A stretch of 64,000 bases of DNA from Marinilabiliales bacterium (GCA_002869385.1 PKTB01000007.1:1-64000), one strand, 5' to 3'. Counted from the first letter of the stretch, positions 10,349-20,707 are shown. Notes: generated from the letters alone by a model not told the origin. Program-made: numbers and translations.

Positions 10349-11761
10349 TTATTCTTTCACAAACCACCCACTCCAATATTCACCATCTGTAACAATCCTT
10401 ACAAAATAATTACCTTGCTTTAATTGGCTTACATCGATTGTGTTTTGCCAGCCTAATAATTCGTTTGTAATCAACAGCCTTCCAAGATTATCATATATTT
10501 CAATATTAATATCTTGTGCTCTCTCCGGCATATCAAAATGTAAAACATTACCTGTCGGGTTGGGGTAAAACGTAATTTCATTATTTGCAAAAACATGCTG
10601 CACCACACTACCTCCACACCCACAGCTATCGGTTTTTATAAGCCACATTACCTGTGGGCCATAAGCAACACCTGCCATAATAAAACCTTTATCTTCGGTT
10701 TGTTTCATTGATAATAAAGACATGTCTCCAATAGAACCTTCAGCAGAATAATAGTTTTTTGAAATACTATCACCTCCCGGAGATAAATGAAATAAAGCAA
10801 CATTATTGTCATCTTTAACCGTAGCCCAGATGTCACCATCCTCAGCTAATGCAATAGTGCCAATACTTGTATATTCAGCTTCAATCCCATATTCTTTATT
10901 CCAGACTTCATTTAAATCAGAATCCAATTTTATAAAGCGATATTTCCTGTTATAAAAAGGCTCGGAAATAGGAGTTGTTACATAGCCTACAGGTAAAATA
11001 TATTCATTTTGTGATGTTATAGCAATTGTATAAATCGACCCGTCATGATAAGACGGGTTACCGTAATGTTTTGTCCATTGTTGATTCCCTTCAATATCAG
11101 TTTTAATTAAATATCCGTCAGTATTCCCAAGTCCACATGTCCCACCAATTAAAAAGCCATTATCAGGAGTTTCAATAATACAAAATCCTGCATCATATCC
11201 ACTTGTTCCATACTTTTTATACCAAAGCATATTACCCTCACTATCTGTTTTTACAAGTAGTACATCTCCGTCAGAATCATCTTCATCGTTACTACCTACA
11301 AGTGCATAACCACCATCCGTTGTTTGAATATGATTGTAAAATACTGTAAAATCAGGATTGTCGAAATATAGTTTTGTCCATATAGTATCAAAATCCTGAT
11401 CAAATTTTGTTAACATACAAGCTCTGTAATCATTTTCAGGATTAGTTCTGTGGCCTGCAAGAGAATATCCTCCATCAATATTTTCAATTAATGAATTTCT
11501 TGTTCCATGATAGTAGCTATAGTTTGGGTCTCCAAAAGTTTTTGTCCATAATGTATCTCCGTAAAAATCAGTTTTTATGATCAGAATTCGTATTAAACCA
11601 TTATTTGCATCAAACCCCAATCCAATGTATCCATCGTCCTGAATAATTATATTCCTTAAACCAGGTGTTTGTCCTGTATATATCCTGTTAAATACAACAT
11701 CTTGTGAAAACAAGATATTTGCACAAAATAATATAAATAATATTGATATTGTTTTATTCAT
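10349..11761 (-). CDS. T9SS-sorted secreted protein with beta-propeller-like repeats
   Basis: A 470-residue secreted protein. The N-terminus is a signal peptide (MNKTISILFILFCANILFSQ). Repeats of about 50 residues then follow with the pattern TDGGYALVGS ... VKTDSEGNMLWYKKYG, GNTDGYLIKTDIEGNQQWTKHYG and so on, a delta-60/propeller-like arrangement common in Bacteroidota extracellular proteins. The last 80 residues form a type A T9SS sorting domain beginning FYPNPTGNVLHF and ending YFVRIVTDGEYWSGWFVKE. It is expected to be exported and cell-surface anchored or released after cleavage. Binding partner unknown. A 9-bp hairpin ends seven bases before the start codon and may limit translation or terminate the transcript from recG. 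Confidence 0.85.
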   Translation of the reverse strand: MNKTISILFILFCANILFSQDVVFNRIYTGQTPGLRNIIIQDDGYIGLGFDANNGLIRILIIKTDFYGDTLWTKTFGDPNYSYYHGTRNSLIENIDGGYSLAGHRTNPENDYRACMLTKFDQDFDTIWTKLYFDNPDFTVFYNHIQTTDGGYALVGSNDEDDSDGDVLLVKTDSEGNMLWYKKYGTSGYDAGFCIIETPDNGFLIGGTCGLGNTDGYLIKTDIEGNQQWTKHYGNPSYHDGSIYTIAITSQNEYILPVGYVTTPISEPFYNRKYRFIKLDSDLNEVWNKEYGIEAEYTSIGTIALAEDGDIWATVKDDNNVALFHLSPGGDSISKNYYSAEGSIGDMSLLSMKQTEDKGFIMAGVAYGPQVMWLIKTDSCGCGGSVVQHVFANNEITFYPNPTGNVLHFDMPERAQDINIEIYDNLGRLLITNELLGWQNTIDVSQLKQGNYFVRIVTDGEYWSGWFVKE

Positions 11762-11767
11762 AAAAGA

Positions 11768-11791
11768 GTAGAAGGGCTTAAACCCTTCTAC
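11768..11791 (-). promoter_or_regulatory. Hairpin immediately before a start codon
   Basis: GTAGAAGGG and CCCTTCTAC pair perfectly around a six-base loop. On the minus strand it lies downstream of the recG stop and is followed by TCTTTT and then the ATG of the T9SS protein. It could be the recG terminator, a translation-limiting leader, or both. Confidence 0.55.
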
Positions 11792-11867
11792 AAATATACT
11801 GAATATTACTTCATAATGCTAATTCCCGCTATATCAAATTTATAAAACCATTTTATAAAATTTGTTA

Positions 11868-13979
11868 TTAACTAATCTCACCTAAGTGAATTTTACCTTT
11901 GTTGAGTTCTTTTAATGTAAAATTTAGAATATGATTATCAGGATGTTTTAATTCCGGATCTTTATTTAAAATATAGTCTGCAATTTCCTTTACATATTGT
12001 ATTAGTTGACCATCCTGACTTAAATTTGCCATTTTAAGGTCGAACGCAAAACCACTTTGTTGTTTACCTTCAAGATCACCGGGACCACGTAGCTTAAGGT
12101 CTGTTTCGGCAATTTCAAATCCATCGGTTGAATTTACCATTGTACTGATGCGATTATATCCATTTTCGCTAAGTTTTTCACCTGTCATTAAAAGACAATA
12201 CGATTGCTCGCTTCCACGACCAACACGACCTCTAAGTTGATGCAATTGTGACAGTCCAAATCTTTCAGCAGATTCAATAATCATAACTGTTGCGTTTGGA
12301 ACATCAACACCAACTTCAATTACTGTTGTTGAAATCATAATATTGGTATCGCCCTTTTCGAAATAACTCATCGAAATTTCTTTTTGGTCGGGTTTCATTC
12401 TGCCATGTAGAACAGATATTTGATATTCAGGAATCGGGAAAGCTCTGCTATATCCTTCAACACCATCTTCCAGGTCTTTATAATCCATATTTTCCGATTC
12501 GGAAATCAATGGAAATACAACATATGCCTGTCTGCCAAGTTTGATTTGTTTTTTCAAGAATCCAAATACTCTTAACCTATCAGAATCTTTAAAGTGTTTG
12601 GTTATAATAGGAGTCCTGCCCGGAGGTAATTCGTCAATTACTGACACATCCAGATCTCCGTAAAGTGTCATTGCCAAAGTTCGTGGAATTGGAGTCGCTG
12701 TCATAATGAGAACATGTGGTGGCAAGGAGTTTTTTTGCCATAGTTTAGCTCTCTGCTCGACACCAAACCTATGTTGTTCGTCAATAACAACCATTCCAAG
12801 ATTTTTAAACTTAACAGTGTCTTCAATTAAAGCGTGTGTTCCTATCAGTAAACTAAGTTCGCCGGACAAAAGTGACTCGTGGAGTTTTGTTCGTTCCTTC
12901 TTTTTTGTTGAACCTGTCAATAATTGAACATTAATATCAAGCCCGTCAAGAAATTTCGAAATGGAACGATAATGCTGTTGAGCCAAAATCTCTGTAGGAG
13001 CCATTATGCATGCCTGAAAGCCATTGTCAATCGCAATTAGTGCTGTTAGCAGTGCAACAAGAGTTTTTCCGCTACCAACATCTCCTTGTAAAAGACGATT
13101 CATTTGTTTCCCAGACATAATGTCGTTACGGATTTCTCTTAAAACTCTGGTTTGAGCATTTGTAAGGTCGAAAGGTATCTTTTTAAAGAAACACTCTTTT
13201 ACAAGCTTGTCCTTTGATTTGTCAAATACAAAACCTTTAGAGGCTGCTTGTCGGTTTAGTTTTATTTGAATCAGATTAAGCTGTATGTAAAAAAGTTCTT
13301 CAAATTTAATTCTGTACTGAGCCTTTGTAAGTTCCTGAGTACTTGTAGGAAAATGAATTTGAAGTAAACTACTTTCTAAATCCTGTAAATTGTATTTTTT
13401 ACGTAGATATGGTGGCAGACTTTCGGGTATTTGTCCTTTTAGCTTCTTGAATAATGTATCAACAAGTTTCTGAATAGATTTAGTGTTGATGTAATTATTT
13501 TTAAGCTTTTCAGTTGTGCTATATTGCGGGTATAAAGCATTGACAAGCTTCTTTTGCCATTTGTCATATTCTTCAATATCCGGATGGACAATATTTAATC
13601 TATTCCCAAAAGCTTTTGGTTTTCCAAAAAGTACATATTCCTTCGATCTGGAAACTGAATCTTTGATCCAATTTATCGACTGAAACCAAACAATCTCTAC
13701 TATACCGGTATTATCTGTAAAATATCCGCTAAGTTTCTTTTTGTTTTTCCCAATTGTGGTAATTTCAAAATCCGAAAATCTACCTTTTATTTGTATATAG
13801 GGTAAATCTTTTGTCAATTCGCTGACTTTGTAAAAACGACTTCTGTCGATATATCTGTAAGGAAAATGAAAAAGTAAATCTTTAAAAGTCCTGATTCCTA
13901 ATTCTTCTTCGAGCAGTTTAGCTCTTTTAGGACCAACACCTTGCAGATACGTTATTTCTGTTTCCAGCAATTTAGACAT
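11868..13979 (-). CDS. recG: ATP-dependent DNA helicase RecG
   Basis: A 703-residue RecG, which regresses stalled replication forks and processes branched recombination intermediates. The N-terminal helix-hairpin-like part (YLQGVGPKRAKLL) leads into the OB-fold wedge domain (about 55-140). The superfamily 2 helicase core has Walker A GDVGSGKT (299-306), DEQH (400-403) followed by RFG, and motif III in MTATPIPRTLAMTLYGDLD. Motifs IV-VI include STTVIEVGVDVPNA and QLRGRVGRG. The TRG element is recognisable in the C-terminal quarter (DGFEIAETDLKLRGPGDLEG). Length and all motifs fit the family. It is divergent from the methyltransferase at 14042 with about 60 bases between, so regulatory elements are compact. 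Confidence 0.95.
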   Translation of the reverse strand: MSKLLETEITYLQGVGPKRAKLLEEELGIRTFKDLLFHFPYRYIDRSRFYKVSELTKDLPYIQIKGRFSDFEITTIGKNKKKLSGYFTDNTGIVEIVWFQSINWIKDSVSRSKEYVLFGKPKAFGNRLNIVHPDIEEYDKWQKKLVNALYPQYSTTEKLKNNYINTKSIQKLVDTLFKKLKGQIPESLPPYLRKKYNLQDLESSLLQIHFPTSTQELTKAQYRIKFEELFYIQLNLIQIKLNRQAASKGFVFDKSKDKLVKECFFKKIPFDLTNAQTRVLREIRNDIMSGKQMNRLLQGDVGSGKTLVALLTALIAIDNGFQACIMAPTEILAQQHYRSISKFLDGLDINVQLLTGSTKKKERTKLHESLLSGELSLLIGTHALIEDTVKFKNLGMVVIDEQHRFGVEQRAKLWQKNSLPPHVLIMTATPIPRTLAMTLYGDLDVSVIDELPPGRTPIITKHFKDSDRLRVFGFLKKQIKLGRQAYVVFPLISESENMDYKDLEDGVEGYSRAFPIPEYQISVLHGRMKPDQKEISMSYFEKGDTNIMISTTVIEVGVDVPNATVMIIESAERFGLSQLHQLRGRVGRGSEQSYCLLMTGEKLSENGYNRISTMVNSTDGFEIAETDLKLRGPGDLEGKQQSGFAFDLKMANLSQDGQLIQYVKEIADYILNKDPELKHPDNHILNFTLKELNKGKIHLGEIS

Positions 13980-14041
13980 ATTGTGTAATAGTTTTTTGCT
14001 AAATTTACAGCGATTGATTTATTTACAAAGATAAAAATAAT

Positions 14042-14815
14042 TTGAAGTTTCCGGGGAACATATCATATTACTTAAAACCAAAACAAAATAAATTATTGCC
14101 CAATAATTTAGCGGACCTGATTGATTGTAATGTGAAAACAAAATCAATAAATAGGGTAGAAGAATATGCTGCGGAACTTGCTGTTGATAAAACAGAATTG
14201 AGCATTGTTGATATGGGAGCCGGGTCTAAAAATCTGTCAGGTAGTTTCAGATTGGTTTCTCAAGTTTATAAAAGCTCTGCGAGTTCAATTAAATATTGTC
14301 TTTTTTATCAAAAACTTATTGAGAAGTTTAATATCAAAAATGCTTTAGAGCTGGGAACATCATTAGGTGTTGGAACAATGTCTTTTGCCATAGCTTCATC
14401 TGATATTAATGTCACAACAATAGAAGCTTGTCCACAAACCATTTCGTTTACAGAAGAGAAATTTAATATCAAGAATGTCAATAATGTAAGATTTATAAAT
14501 AACACATTTGATGAGGTATTTAAGCAAAACGCTCTTATAGACGAGAAGTTTGACTTAGTTTTTATTGATGGAAATCACGTTTCTGAAAGCACAATTTATT
14601 ATTTCAATTATATTTCTCAAAACCTTGCTGCAGAGAAGTGTGTTTTCCTTTTCGATGATATTGATTGGACAAGGGATATGCACAAGGCCTGGAAACATAT
14701 CAGTCAACAAAATTCAGAATTCCTGAGATTAAATATAGGAAGAATTGGGGTCGTTTTCTTTGGGTATAGTGAGTTCGAAGCGAGGGAGATATCTGTAAAA
14801 ATAACTTACTCTTAG
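14042..14815 (+). CDS. Class I SAM-dependent methyltransferase
   Basis: A 257-residue Rossmann-fold methyltransferase. SAM-binding motif I is ALELGTSLGVGTMSFA (101-116), followed by the acidic strand end NVTTIEACPQT and the post-I region. FDLVFIDGNH is typical of O-methyltransferases that act on small molecules or sugars, and FDDIDW near the end fits the same family. Start is TTG at 14042 (MKFPGNISYY); no better ATG gives the N-terminal helices. Its substrate cannot be read from sequence. It stands divergent from recG, with a simple-repeat tract downstream, and is probably monocistronic. Confidence 0.75.
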   Translation: MKFPGNISYYLKPKQNKLLPNNLADLIDCNVKTKSINRVEEYAAELAVDKTELSIVDMGAGSKNLSGSFRLVSQVYKSSASSIKYCLFYQKLIEKFNIKNALELGTSLGVGTMSFAIASSDINVTTIEACPQTISFTEEKFNIKNVNNVRFINNTFDEVFKQNALIDEKFDLVFIDGNHVSESTIYYFNYISQNLAAEKCVFLFDDIDWTRDMHKAWKHISQQNSEFLRLNIGRIGVVFFGYSEFEAREISVKITYS

Positions 14816-14851
14816 ACTCGTAATCTTTTACCATAGTTTAATTGTTTGCTC

Positions 14852-14922
14852 ACACCCGTCATCCGTCACCGGTCATCGGTCACCCTTCACCCGTCACCGG
14901 TCATCGGTCATCCGTCACCCCT
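14852..14922. repeat. Short tandem repeat of CCGTCACCGGTCATCGGTCA type
   Basis: Units of about 10 and 20 bases alternating CCGTCA and CCGGTCATCGGTCA occur several times between the methyltransferase and the ABC ATPase. GC-rich compared with flanks; non-coding simple repeat. Confidence 0.7.
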
Positions 14923-15012
14923 CAATTAACAAATTATTAATAAAATCAAGTTTATTATCACAATTTTTGTAACTATTTCTTTTTATTTTAGTACACACTA
15001 AAAAATATCATT

Positions 15013-15738
15013 GTGAAGATAATTGAACTTAAAAATATCATCAAGAATTATTATGTCGGAACTATTGTTGTTAGGGCATTACGTGATGTTTCTATCGATA
15101 TAGAAGAAAATGAGTATGTTGCAATAATGGGTCCATCAGGTAGTGGAAAATCGACACTAATGAATATTATTGGATGTTTGGACACTCTTACAGATGGGAA
15201 ATATGTTCTTAATGGAACGGATGTCAGTTTTATGACTGATAATGAGCTTGCAACAATTAGAAATAAAGAAATTGGTTTTGTCTTTCAGACATTTAATCTA
15301 TTACCGAGGTATACTGCCTTTGAAAATGTGATGCTGCCCTTGGTTTATGCCGGGATGCCAAAAAAGAAAAGGCTAGAAAGAGCAGAACAGGTAATTGATA
15401 ATGTAGGTTTATCTGACAGGTCGCATCATAAACCAAACGAGCTTTCTGGTGGTCAAAGACAAAGAGTTGCTGTTGCACGTGCATTAGTAAATAATCCTTC
15501 AATAATTTTGGCTGATGAGCCAACAGGAAACCTGGATACAAAAACTTCTATCGAAATAATGACATTGTTCGAAGAAATTTACAATAATGGGAACACAATT
15601 GTCGTTGTAACTCATGAGGAAGATATTGCTTTGCATGCTCGTCGTATCATAAGATTGCGTGACGGGAAAATTGAATCGGATGTTATAAATGAAAATCCTG
15701 CTATGGCAAATAAAACAAATGCCGAAGTAAACAGTTAA
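15013..15738 (+). CDS. ABC transporter ATP-binding protein (MacB/LolD-type)
   Basis: A 241-residue ATPase of the MacB/LolD/FtsE group. It has Walker [10 protein letters not shown] (40-48), Q-loop [19 protein letters not shown], signature [15 protein letters not shown] (144-158), Walker [13 protein letters not shown] (164-175) and the H-loop VVVTHEED. It would power a MacB- or LolCE-like permease that exports lipoproteins, peptides or drugs, but no permease gene is adjacent. GTG at 15013 is the start. The gene downstream, an adenosyltransferase, begins 18 bases after the stop, so co-transcription is likely though the functions are unrelated. Family certain, substrate unknown. Confidence 0.9.
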   Translation: MKIIELKNIIKNYYVGTIVVRALRDVSIDIEENEYVAIMGPSGSGKSTLMNIIGCLDTLTDGKYVLNGTDVSFMTDNELATIRNKEIGFVFQTFNLLPRYTAFENVMLPLVYAGMPKKKRLERAEQVIDNVGLSDRSHHKPNELSGGQRQRVAVARALVNNPSIILADEPTGNLDTKTSIEIMTLFEEIYNNGNTIVVVTHEEDIALHARRIIRLRDGKIESDVINENPAMANKTNAEVNS

Positions 15739-15755
15739 TGTGAAAAATATTACTA

Positions 15756-16313
15756 ATGAAAGTATATACAAAAACAGGAGATAAAGGACAGACATCATTG
15801 CTTGGTGGCCAAATTGTAGATAAGGATAATGCTCGCCTGGAGGCTTATGGGACAATTGATGAGCTTAATTCCTTTGTGGGGATGATTAGGAACTTTATTA
15901 AGGATGAATATGATATAAACTTAATAGCATTTATCCAAAACAGACTTTTAGATATTGGTTCAGAATTATCTGCGGTTGATGAGGGGGCGGAGTTCCCATT
16001 ACCGGAGTTGAGAAAAATAAAGAAATCAGATATCGACTACCTTGAACAGTCAATTGACAGATATTGTGTGAATCTTCCTAAGTTGAAGAATTTTGTGATT
16101 CCGGCAGGTAGTGAATTGATTTCATTGTGTAATATTTCACGTACAGTTTGTCGAAGAGCTGAGCGAAGAATTATCAGTATAGAAGATGCGAAAAATAAAT
16201 ATTCTGATATTATTATTTTTATTAACAGATTGAGTGATTTGCTCTTCGTAATGGGTAGGAAATTTGATAAAGAACAAAATGTTGATGAAATTTTATGGAA
16301 TAATAATTTGTAA
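15756..16313 (+). CDS. Cob(I)alamin adenosyltransferase, PduO type
   Basis: A 185-residue PduO-type corrinoid adenosyltransferase, which transfers the adenosyl group of ATP to cob(I)alamin to make coenzyme B12. The ATP-binding signature MKVYTKTGDKGQTSLLGG lies at the N-terminus and the helical ARTVCRRAER-like element appears as CNISRTVCRRAERR near residue 130. Family members usually have His in that element (CHIARxxCRRAER); here it is Asn, one C-to-A change away from His and worth checking. No cobalamin biosynthesis genes are nearby; the protein may serve B12 salvage. It follows the ABC ATPase closely. Confidence 0.88.
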   Translation: MKVYTKTGDKGQTSLLGGQIVDKDNARLEAYGTIDELNSFVGMIRNFIKDEYDINLIAFIQNRLLDIGSELSAVDEGAEFPLPELRKIKKSDIDYLEQSIDRYCVNLPKLKNFVIPAGSELISLCNISRTVCRRAERRIISIEDAKNKYSDIIIFINRLSDLLFVMGRKFDKEQNVDEILWNNNL

Positions 16314-16378
16314 TTCAGAAATTTTTATTTATTTCGCAGTCCATTTTAAAAAGTGTTTAACCTCAAATAATTAATAAT

Positions 16379-16600
16379 ATGTATTTGACATTGGAATTAG
16401 CATCGAAATTGGAAGATGCACCCTGGCCTGCTACAAAGGATGAATTGATAGATTATGCAATACGTTAAGGTGCACCGCTTGAGGTTATTGAAAACCTTCA
16501 GGAGATTGAGGACGAAGGAGAAGCATACGAAAGTATTGAAGATATCTGGCCGGATTATCCAAGCAAGGACGATTTCTTCTTTAATGAAGACGAATACTAG
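16379..16600 (+). pseudogene. DUF2795-like small acidic protein, split by TAA
   Basis: A 74-codon frame whose translation starts MYLTLELASKLEDAPWPATK and ends DYPSKDDFFFNEDEY, very like a conserved Bacteroidota DUF2795 protein of about 73 residues. TAA at 16466-16468 (codon 30) interrupts ELIDYAIR-stop-GAPLEVIENLQEI, where homologues, from memory, have Ser or Thr. The stop could be TCA to TAA, or GAA to TAA if this lineage had Glu. The frame is otherwise perfect on both sides, which argues against old decay. Function of the family is unknown. A strong terminator follows. Confidence 0.8.
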
Positions 16601-16632
16601 TAAAACAAACTAACTTGTAAAAGAGATTTAAA

Positions 16633-16675
16633 AAACCGATAATCAGTAATAATTTACTGACTATCGGTTTCTTTT
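16633..16675. terminator. Bidirectional hairpin terminator
   Basis: AAACCGATA-ATCAGTAA, loop TAA, TTTACTGAC-TATCGGTTT: about 16 pairs with one mismatch, followed by CTTTTTAT on the plus strand and an A-run before it. It separates the convergent DUF2795-like and TonB-like genes. Confidence 0.85.
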
Positions 16676-16691
16676 TATATGAGCTTTTGTT

Positions 16692-17360
16692 TTACCTCTG
16701 TCTAAAATCAATACTAACTTTCCCAATTTGATATCCACTGCCTGGCAAAGCTTCATACTTCCATTTTTTAACAGCATCAATAGCCGCTTTAACGCATTGA
16801 TCACATGTTGTGCTAACCAAACTAACATCTGAAACATTACCTTTTTCATCAACAGTAATTTCTAGCACAACAATCCCAAACATATTGTCGCTACTCTCTG
16901 GATCTACTCTTGTAAAGCCTCTGCTTCCTTGTAATTCTCCATAACCTGAATCCGGACCGTTATTATCTCCATTTATTCCCGGGTTGTCATTATTGTTTGA
17001 GTTGTTATCACTGTTTGAATTGTCATAATCAAATGCATTATTAAATAAATTATCCAACATGTTTTGATTTGGGTTCACATCTGATTCATGAATATTGTTT
17101 CCTGGTATAAACGGATTATCACTAATGTCATTTAATACTCTTTCTGAAGCATCAGATGAATTATTTGATGAATTGTCAGCATCGGAATTTTCGGAAGTGT
17201 TTCCTGAACTACCGCTGGAGGTAAAATCTAATAATATTCCTTCTTCTTCAGGTAGCGGTAAAGGTGTTGTAAATCCTAACAAGAGTAGTAAGGCTGTACC
17301 AAATCCAATAAATAATAAACTTCCTAATAATCCGTGAATGTGCTTTTTAAAATGTGCCAT
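16692..17360 (-). CDS. TonB-like protein with Ser/Asn-rich linker
   Basis: A 222-residue protein with a single N-terminal transmembrane helix (about 11-31: LLGSLLFIGFGTALLLLLGF), then a low-complexity linker of about 90 residues rich in Ser, Asn, Asp and Gly, and a C-terminal TonB-like domain (about 140-222: GIVVLEITVDEKGNVSDVSLVSTTC ... WKYEALPGSGYQIGKVSIDF). TonB proteins carry proton-motive energy from ExbB/ExbD to outer-membrane receptors. The linker lacks the usual Pro-Lys/Pro-Glu run. It is a close paralogue of the protein at 24547-25287, which does sit beside exbB/exbD; this copy is an orphan and may share that motor. CxxC (Cys-Asp-Gln-Cys) in the C-terminal domain is shared with the paralogue. 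Confidence 0.75.
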   Translation of the reverse strand: MAHFKKHIHGLLGSLLFIGFGTALLLLLGFTTPLPLPEEEGILLDFTSSGSSGNTSENSDADNSSNNSSDASERVLNDISDNPFIPGNNIHESDVNPNQNMLDNLFNNAFDYDNSNSDNNSNNNDNPGINGDNNGPDSGYGELQGSRGFTRVDPESSDNMFGIVVLEITVDEKGNVSDVSLVSTTCDQCVKAAIDAVKKWKYEALPGSGYQIGKVSIDFRQR

Positions 17361-17467
17361 AATTCAAAGTTTTATATAAAACGAAATGCTGCTACGCAAA
17401 ATTGCATAACAGCATTTAGATGGTTTACTTACTATTATTCCATAAATAGGAAGTAAAATTATTTTAT

Positions 17468-19060
17468 TTAATATGTTTTTGTTTGCAGTGTATCAACTAA
17501 AATGTAATCAGTCTTTGTTTCTGTGTCGCAACCATCAGTATTGCAAACTGTTAGACTAACAGTAAAAGAACCCCCAAATTCTGCATTATATGTATGAGAT
17601 GGATTCTGAGATGTAGATGTCCCTCCGTCACCAAAGGACCATGACCAAGATGTTGGATTACCTGTTGATTGATCACTAAAAGATACACTTTGCCCGGATT
17701 CGATTTCTGTTGGAGAACCACTAAATTCAGCATTAATATCACTTGATACTATAGCACTATATGTTTTGGAAATTGTGTAACCGGCTTCTGTAAATGTGTA
17801 TGTAAAATTAAATGTCTGATCTTCGGCTGCATCAGTGTGGAATGTTAATGTTATACCATTTGTGGTAGTGCTCATATTATAACTAACATTTGAATTGCTA
17901 ATTCCCGAAATACTTGCATATTGTGATGCTCCAGCGATTTGATTTGTAGTATATGAATCAATTTCAGAAACTTCTTCAGGTTTTCCTTCAAGTCCTCCAT
18001 TTGAGAAACCAAAAAGACTTTTGATAGATGAAATAAAACCATCGATTTTTATCCACCATGAGTTAAATGAATTAGCAAATGAAATTATAGATGTTATTAC
18101 ACTATATGGTGAACTTGCATCGGCATTATAAATCGATCTATAAGTCGTTTGTATATTAAGTGTTACCGGATCATCATTTCCAAATGTAAAATCACTTTTT
18201 CCATTCGAAAGCTGGGAATCATGTGCTATTGCATTTTCACCATACATTTTAATCAATTGATATCCCGTTTGTTTTAAGGTTTTTATCAGGTAGATTGCAG
18301 CAATAGCAGCAGCAGCTTTTGTGAGAAAAGTTGGGTCAGGTGCAGTTAGTAGCAGACCAAGAGATGCTCCTGAGAATGCAATTTTAGGTAATTGATTAAA
18401 TAAATAATCATTATACGATTGATATGTTTCTTGTGTCATCTTTGTATCTATTTTGCTTGACGAAGAAAAAATATCCCCATTTTCTTCAATAAAATGAGCT
18501 AAGTCTTCTTTCTCTGATTCTGATAGTTGAGCATAAATAGACTCGTATTCATCAATTAGATTATTTACAAGAGCTTCTGTTTCAGTGTCTAGTGTTGTTC
18601 CGGCATCACTTGCTTCTGTTTGTAGGTCTGAAATTATAGTGTTGAATCCATCTGTTACACCGCTAATGACCTGGGTTGGATTAGCAATTGGAGCAAGAGA
18701 TGCTATGCTTAAATCCAATTCTCCTTCGTAATTATCTCCTTCAACTATTAAATTATAAGAACCAGCTGATAGGTTTGGAACCATTATTGAGAAATTAGTT
18801 TCATCAATAATATATACATAAAGTTCTTCGCTATTTATTGATGCAGTAATTTCGAAGGAGTTTAGATTGATTTCCTCAACTTCAATTTCGACAATTTCAT
18901 AAGGGCTAACATTATTGTCTTCGATATTTAGTGTCAGAGTATTTGTTGAAGGATCTTCCGGATCATCTTCGCCTCAACCACCACAGCCTGGACTAAAAAC
19001 AGTTAATGAAATAATTAAAATTAAAAATAGTCCTGATAGAATTGATAGTTTGTTTTTCAT
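17468..19060 (-). pseudogene. PKD-domain lipoprotein, split by TGA near the N-terminus
   Basis: A 531-codon frame that begins MKNKLSILSGLFLILIISLT and has a lipobox-like SPGCGG, so it is a likely lipoprotein. TGA at 18974-18976 (codon 29) falls within SPGCGG-stop-GEDDPEDP and is one G-to-T step from GGA (Gly). The intact downstream frame (17468-18784) has a coiled, helix-rich middle with PDPTFLTKAAAAIAAIYLIKT, a beta-rich part and a C-terminal PKD domain (NPTSWSWSFGDGGTSTSQNPSHTY). It is a tandem paralogue of the next gene and probably anchored to the outer membrane. The lipobox Cys and the PKD core are clear; the middle domain is unrecognised. Confidence 0.75.
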
Positions 19061-19117
19061 GGTTTTATCTTTTTTATTTGATACCCAAAAATATTAAAAG
19101 TTTATTAAAATAAGAAA

Positions 19118-20707
19118 TTATTCTGGATAAACTATAATTGGACTAGCCTCATAATAAGTGTCGCAATCGTATCCATTACAAACTTTAAGACTTATGTAAT
19201 ATTGATTTGGGTATGGATATGTATAGTCATCGTAATAGTATGTATGGGAAGGATTTTGAGCATTTGATGTTGTTCCATCTCCAAATTCCCAATACCATGA
19301 TGTTGGTTCACCGGATGAATTATCTGTAAATGTTACTGTTTGTCCGGAATTTATTTCTGAGGGTGTATAAAAGAAGCTTGATTCAGATCGTTGATAACAA
19401 ATTGCAGAATATGTATTAGTTGATTCATAACCTGCTTCGGAATAAGTGTAGTCAAAAGTAAATTCTTCATGTGTGTTTGAACTACTAAAAAAACGAATAT
19501 TTATGCTATTTTCAGATGGAGTGATTGAATGAGTAATTTTGGGATTTGAGATATTATTAATGCTTACAAATTGTCCACTGCCTGACTGAACACTTGTTGT
19601 GAACGAACTTATTTCATTTATTTCATTTGGCTTTCCACCCAAGCTCCCATTGGATACTCCAAATTTACTTTTAATTGTAGTGATAAAAGAATCTATCTTA
19701 TTCCACCATTCAAAAAATATTTTAGTTTCATTAATTACTGATTTTATTGTTTCTGATGGCGAATCAATATCAATGTTATATAATGTCCTATAGGTAGTAC
19801 TTACATTTAACTGAGTAGTAAAATAATCAGGAAATATAAAGTCACTTTTGTCTGATGTTAATTCAGAATCATTAGGGATGGCTTCTTTATCGTACAATTC
19901 AATTAATTTATATCCGGTTTTTTTTAAAGTTTTTACAAGATAAATCCCTGCTATTATTGCAGCTCCTTTTGTTATAAAAGTAGGCTCCGGTGCTGTTAAA
20001 AGTAGACCCATAGCAATGCCACTTCCGGCAATTTTAATCATTTGGAGTTTAAAATATGCATCATAATTACTGAATATATCTTCTGTTGTTTTGGTGTAAG
20101 AATAACTGGAGCTTTCAAAAAGAAATTCATTTTGTTGAATAAAATGTGCTAAATCTTCCTTTTCACTTTCGGATAATTGTTATAAAGTTGATTCAAACTC
20201 GTTAATAAGATTGTTTAATAGTATTTCAGTTTCTGAATCTAGTGAAGATTGTACTAAGGATGCTTCTTCTTGTAAATCACCAATAATAGTATTAAAGTCT
20301 TCCGTTGCACTTTGTATTATTTGTGTCGGATTGTCTATGTTAGGTAAAGGCTCAATGTTTAAATCAAGTGTAGCTTCACTATTATCAACAGATGCAATTA
20401 GTTTTATTGATCCTGATGATGTTTTATGTATCATTATGGCAAATGTTGAGTCATTAATTATGTAGGCGTCCAAAGTTGAGCCATCTATACTGACGTTTAA
20501 TTCGCTTGTTGATAAACTTTTTTCATAAGTATAAACTTCAATTATGTCAAATGGTTTTAAATTAGTGTTTACTGTGCTTATGGTAAAAGAATTTACTGTT
20601 GGATCTTCAATAGTTTCTTCATCAGTAGTTTCACAATTGGAAAAAGTTACGGCTAATAGTGAGAATGTGATAATAATAAATGGTATTTTACTTATTGAAT
20701 TCTTCAT
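19118..20707 (-). pseudogene. PKD-domain lipoprotein paralogue, split by TAA
   Basis: A 530-codon frame starting MKNSISKIPFIIITFSLLAVT with SNCETTDEE as lipobox region. TAA at 20180-20182 (codon 176) cuts NEFESTL-stop-QLSESEKEDLAHFI. The paralogue just downstream reads DEYESIYAQLSESEKEDLAHFI, so the frame is correct and only one codon is changed; Glu (GAA) is the simplest original, although the paralogue has Ala here. The second piece (19118-20041 is its long ORF) has the same middle region (EPTFITKGAAIIAGIYLVKT) and PKD domain (PTSWYWEFGDGTTSNAQNPSHTY). A tandem duplication with the preceding gene is evident from end to end. Confidence 0.75.
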
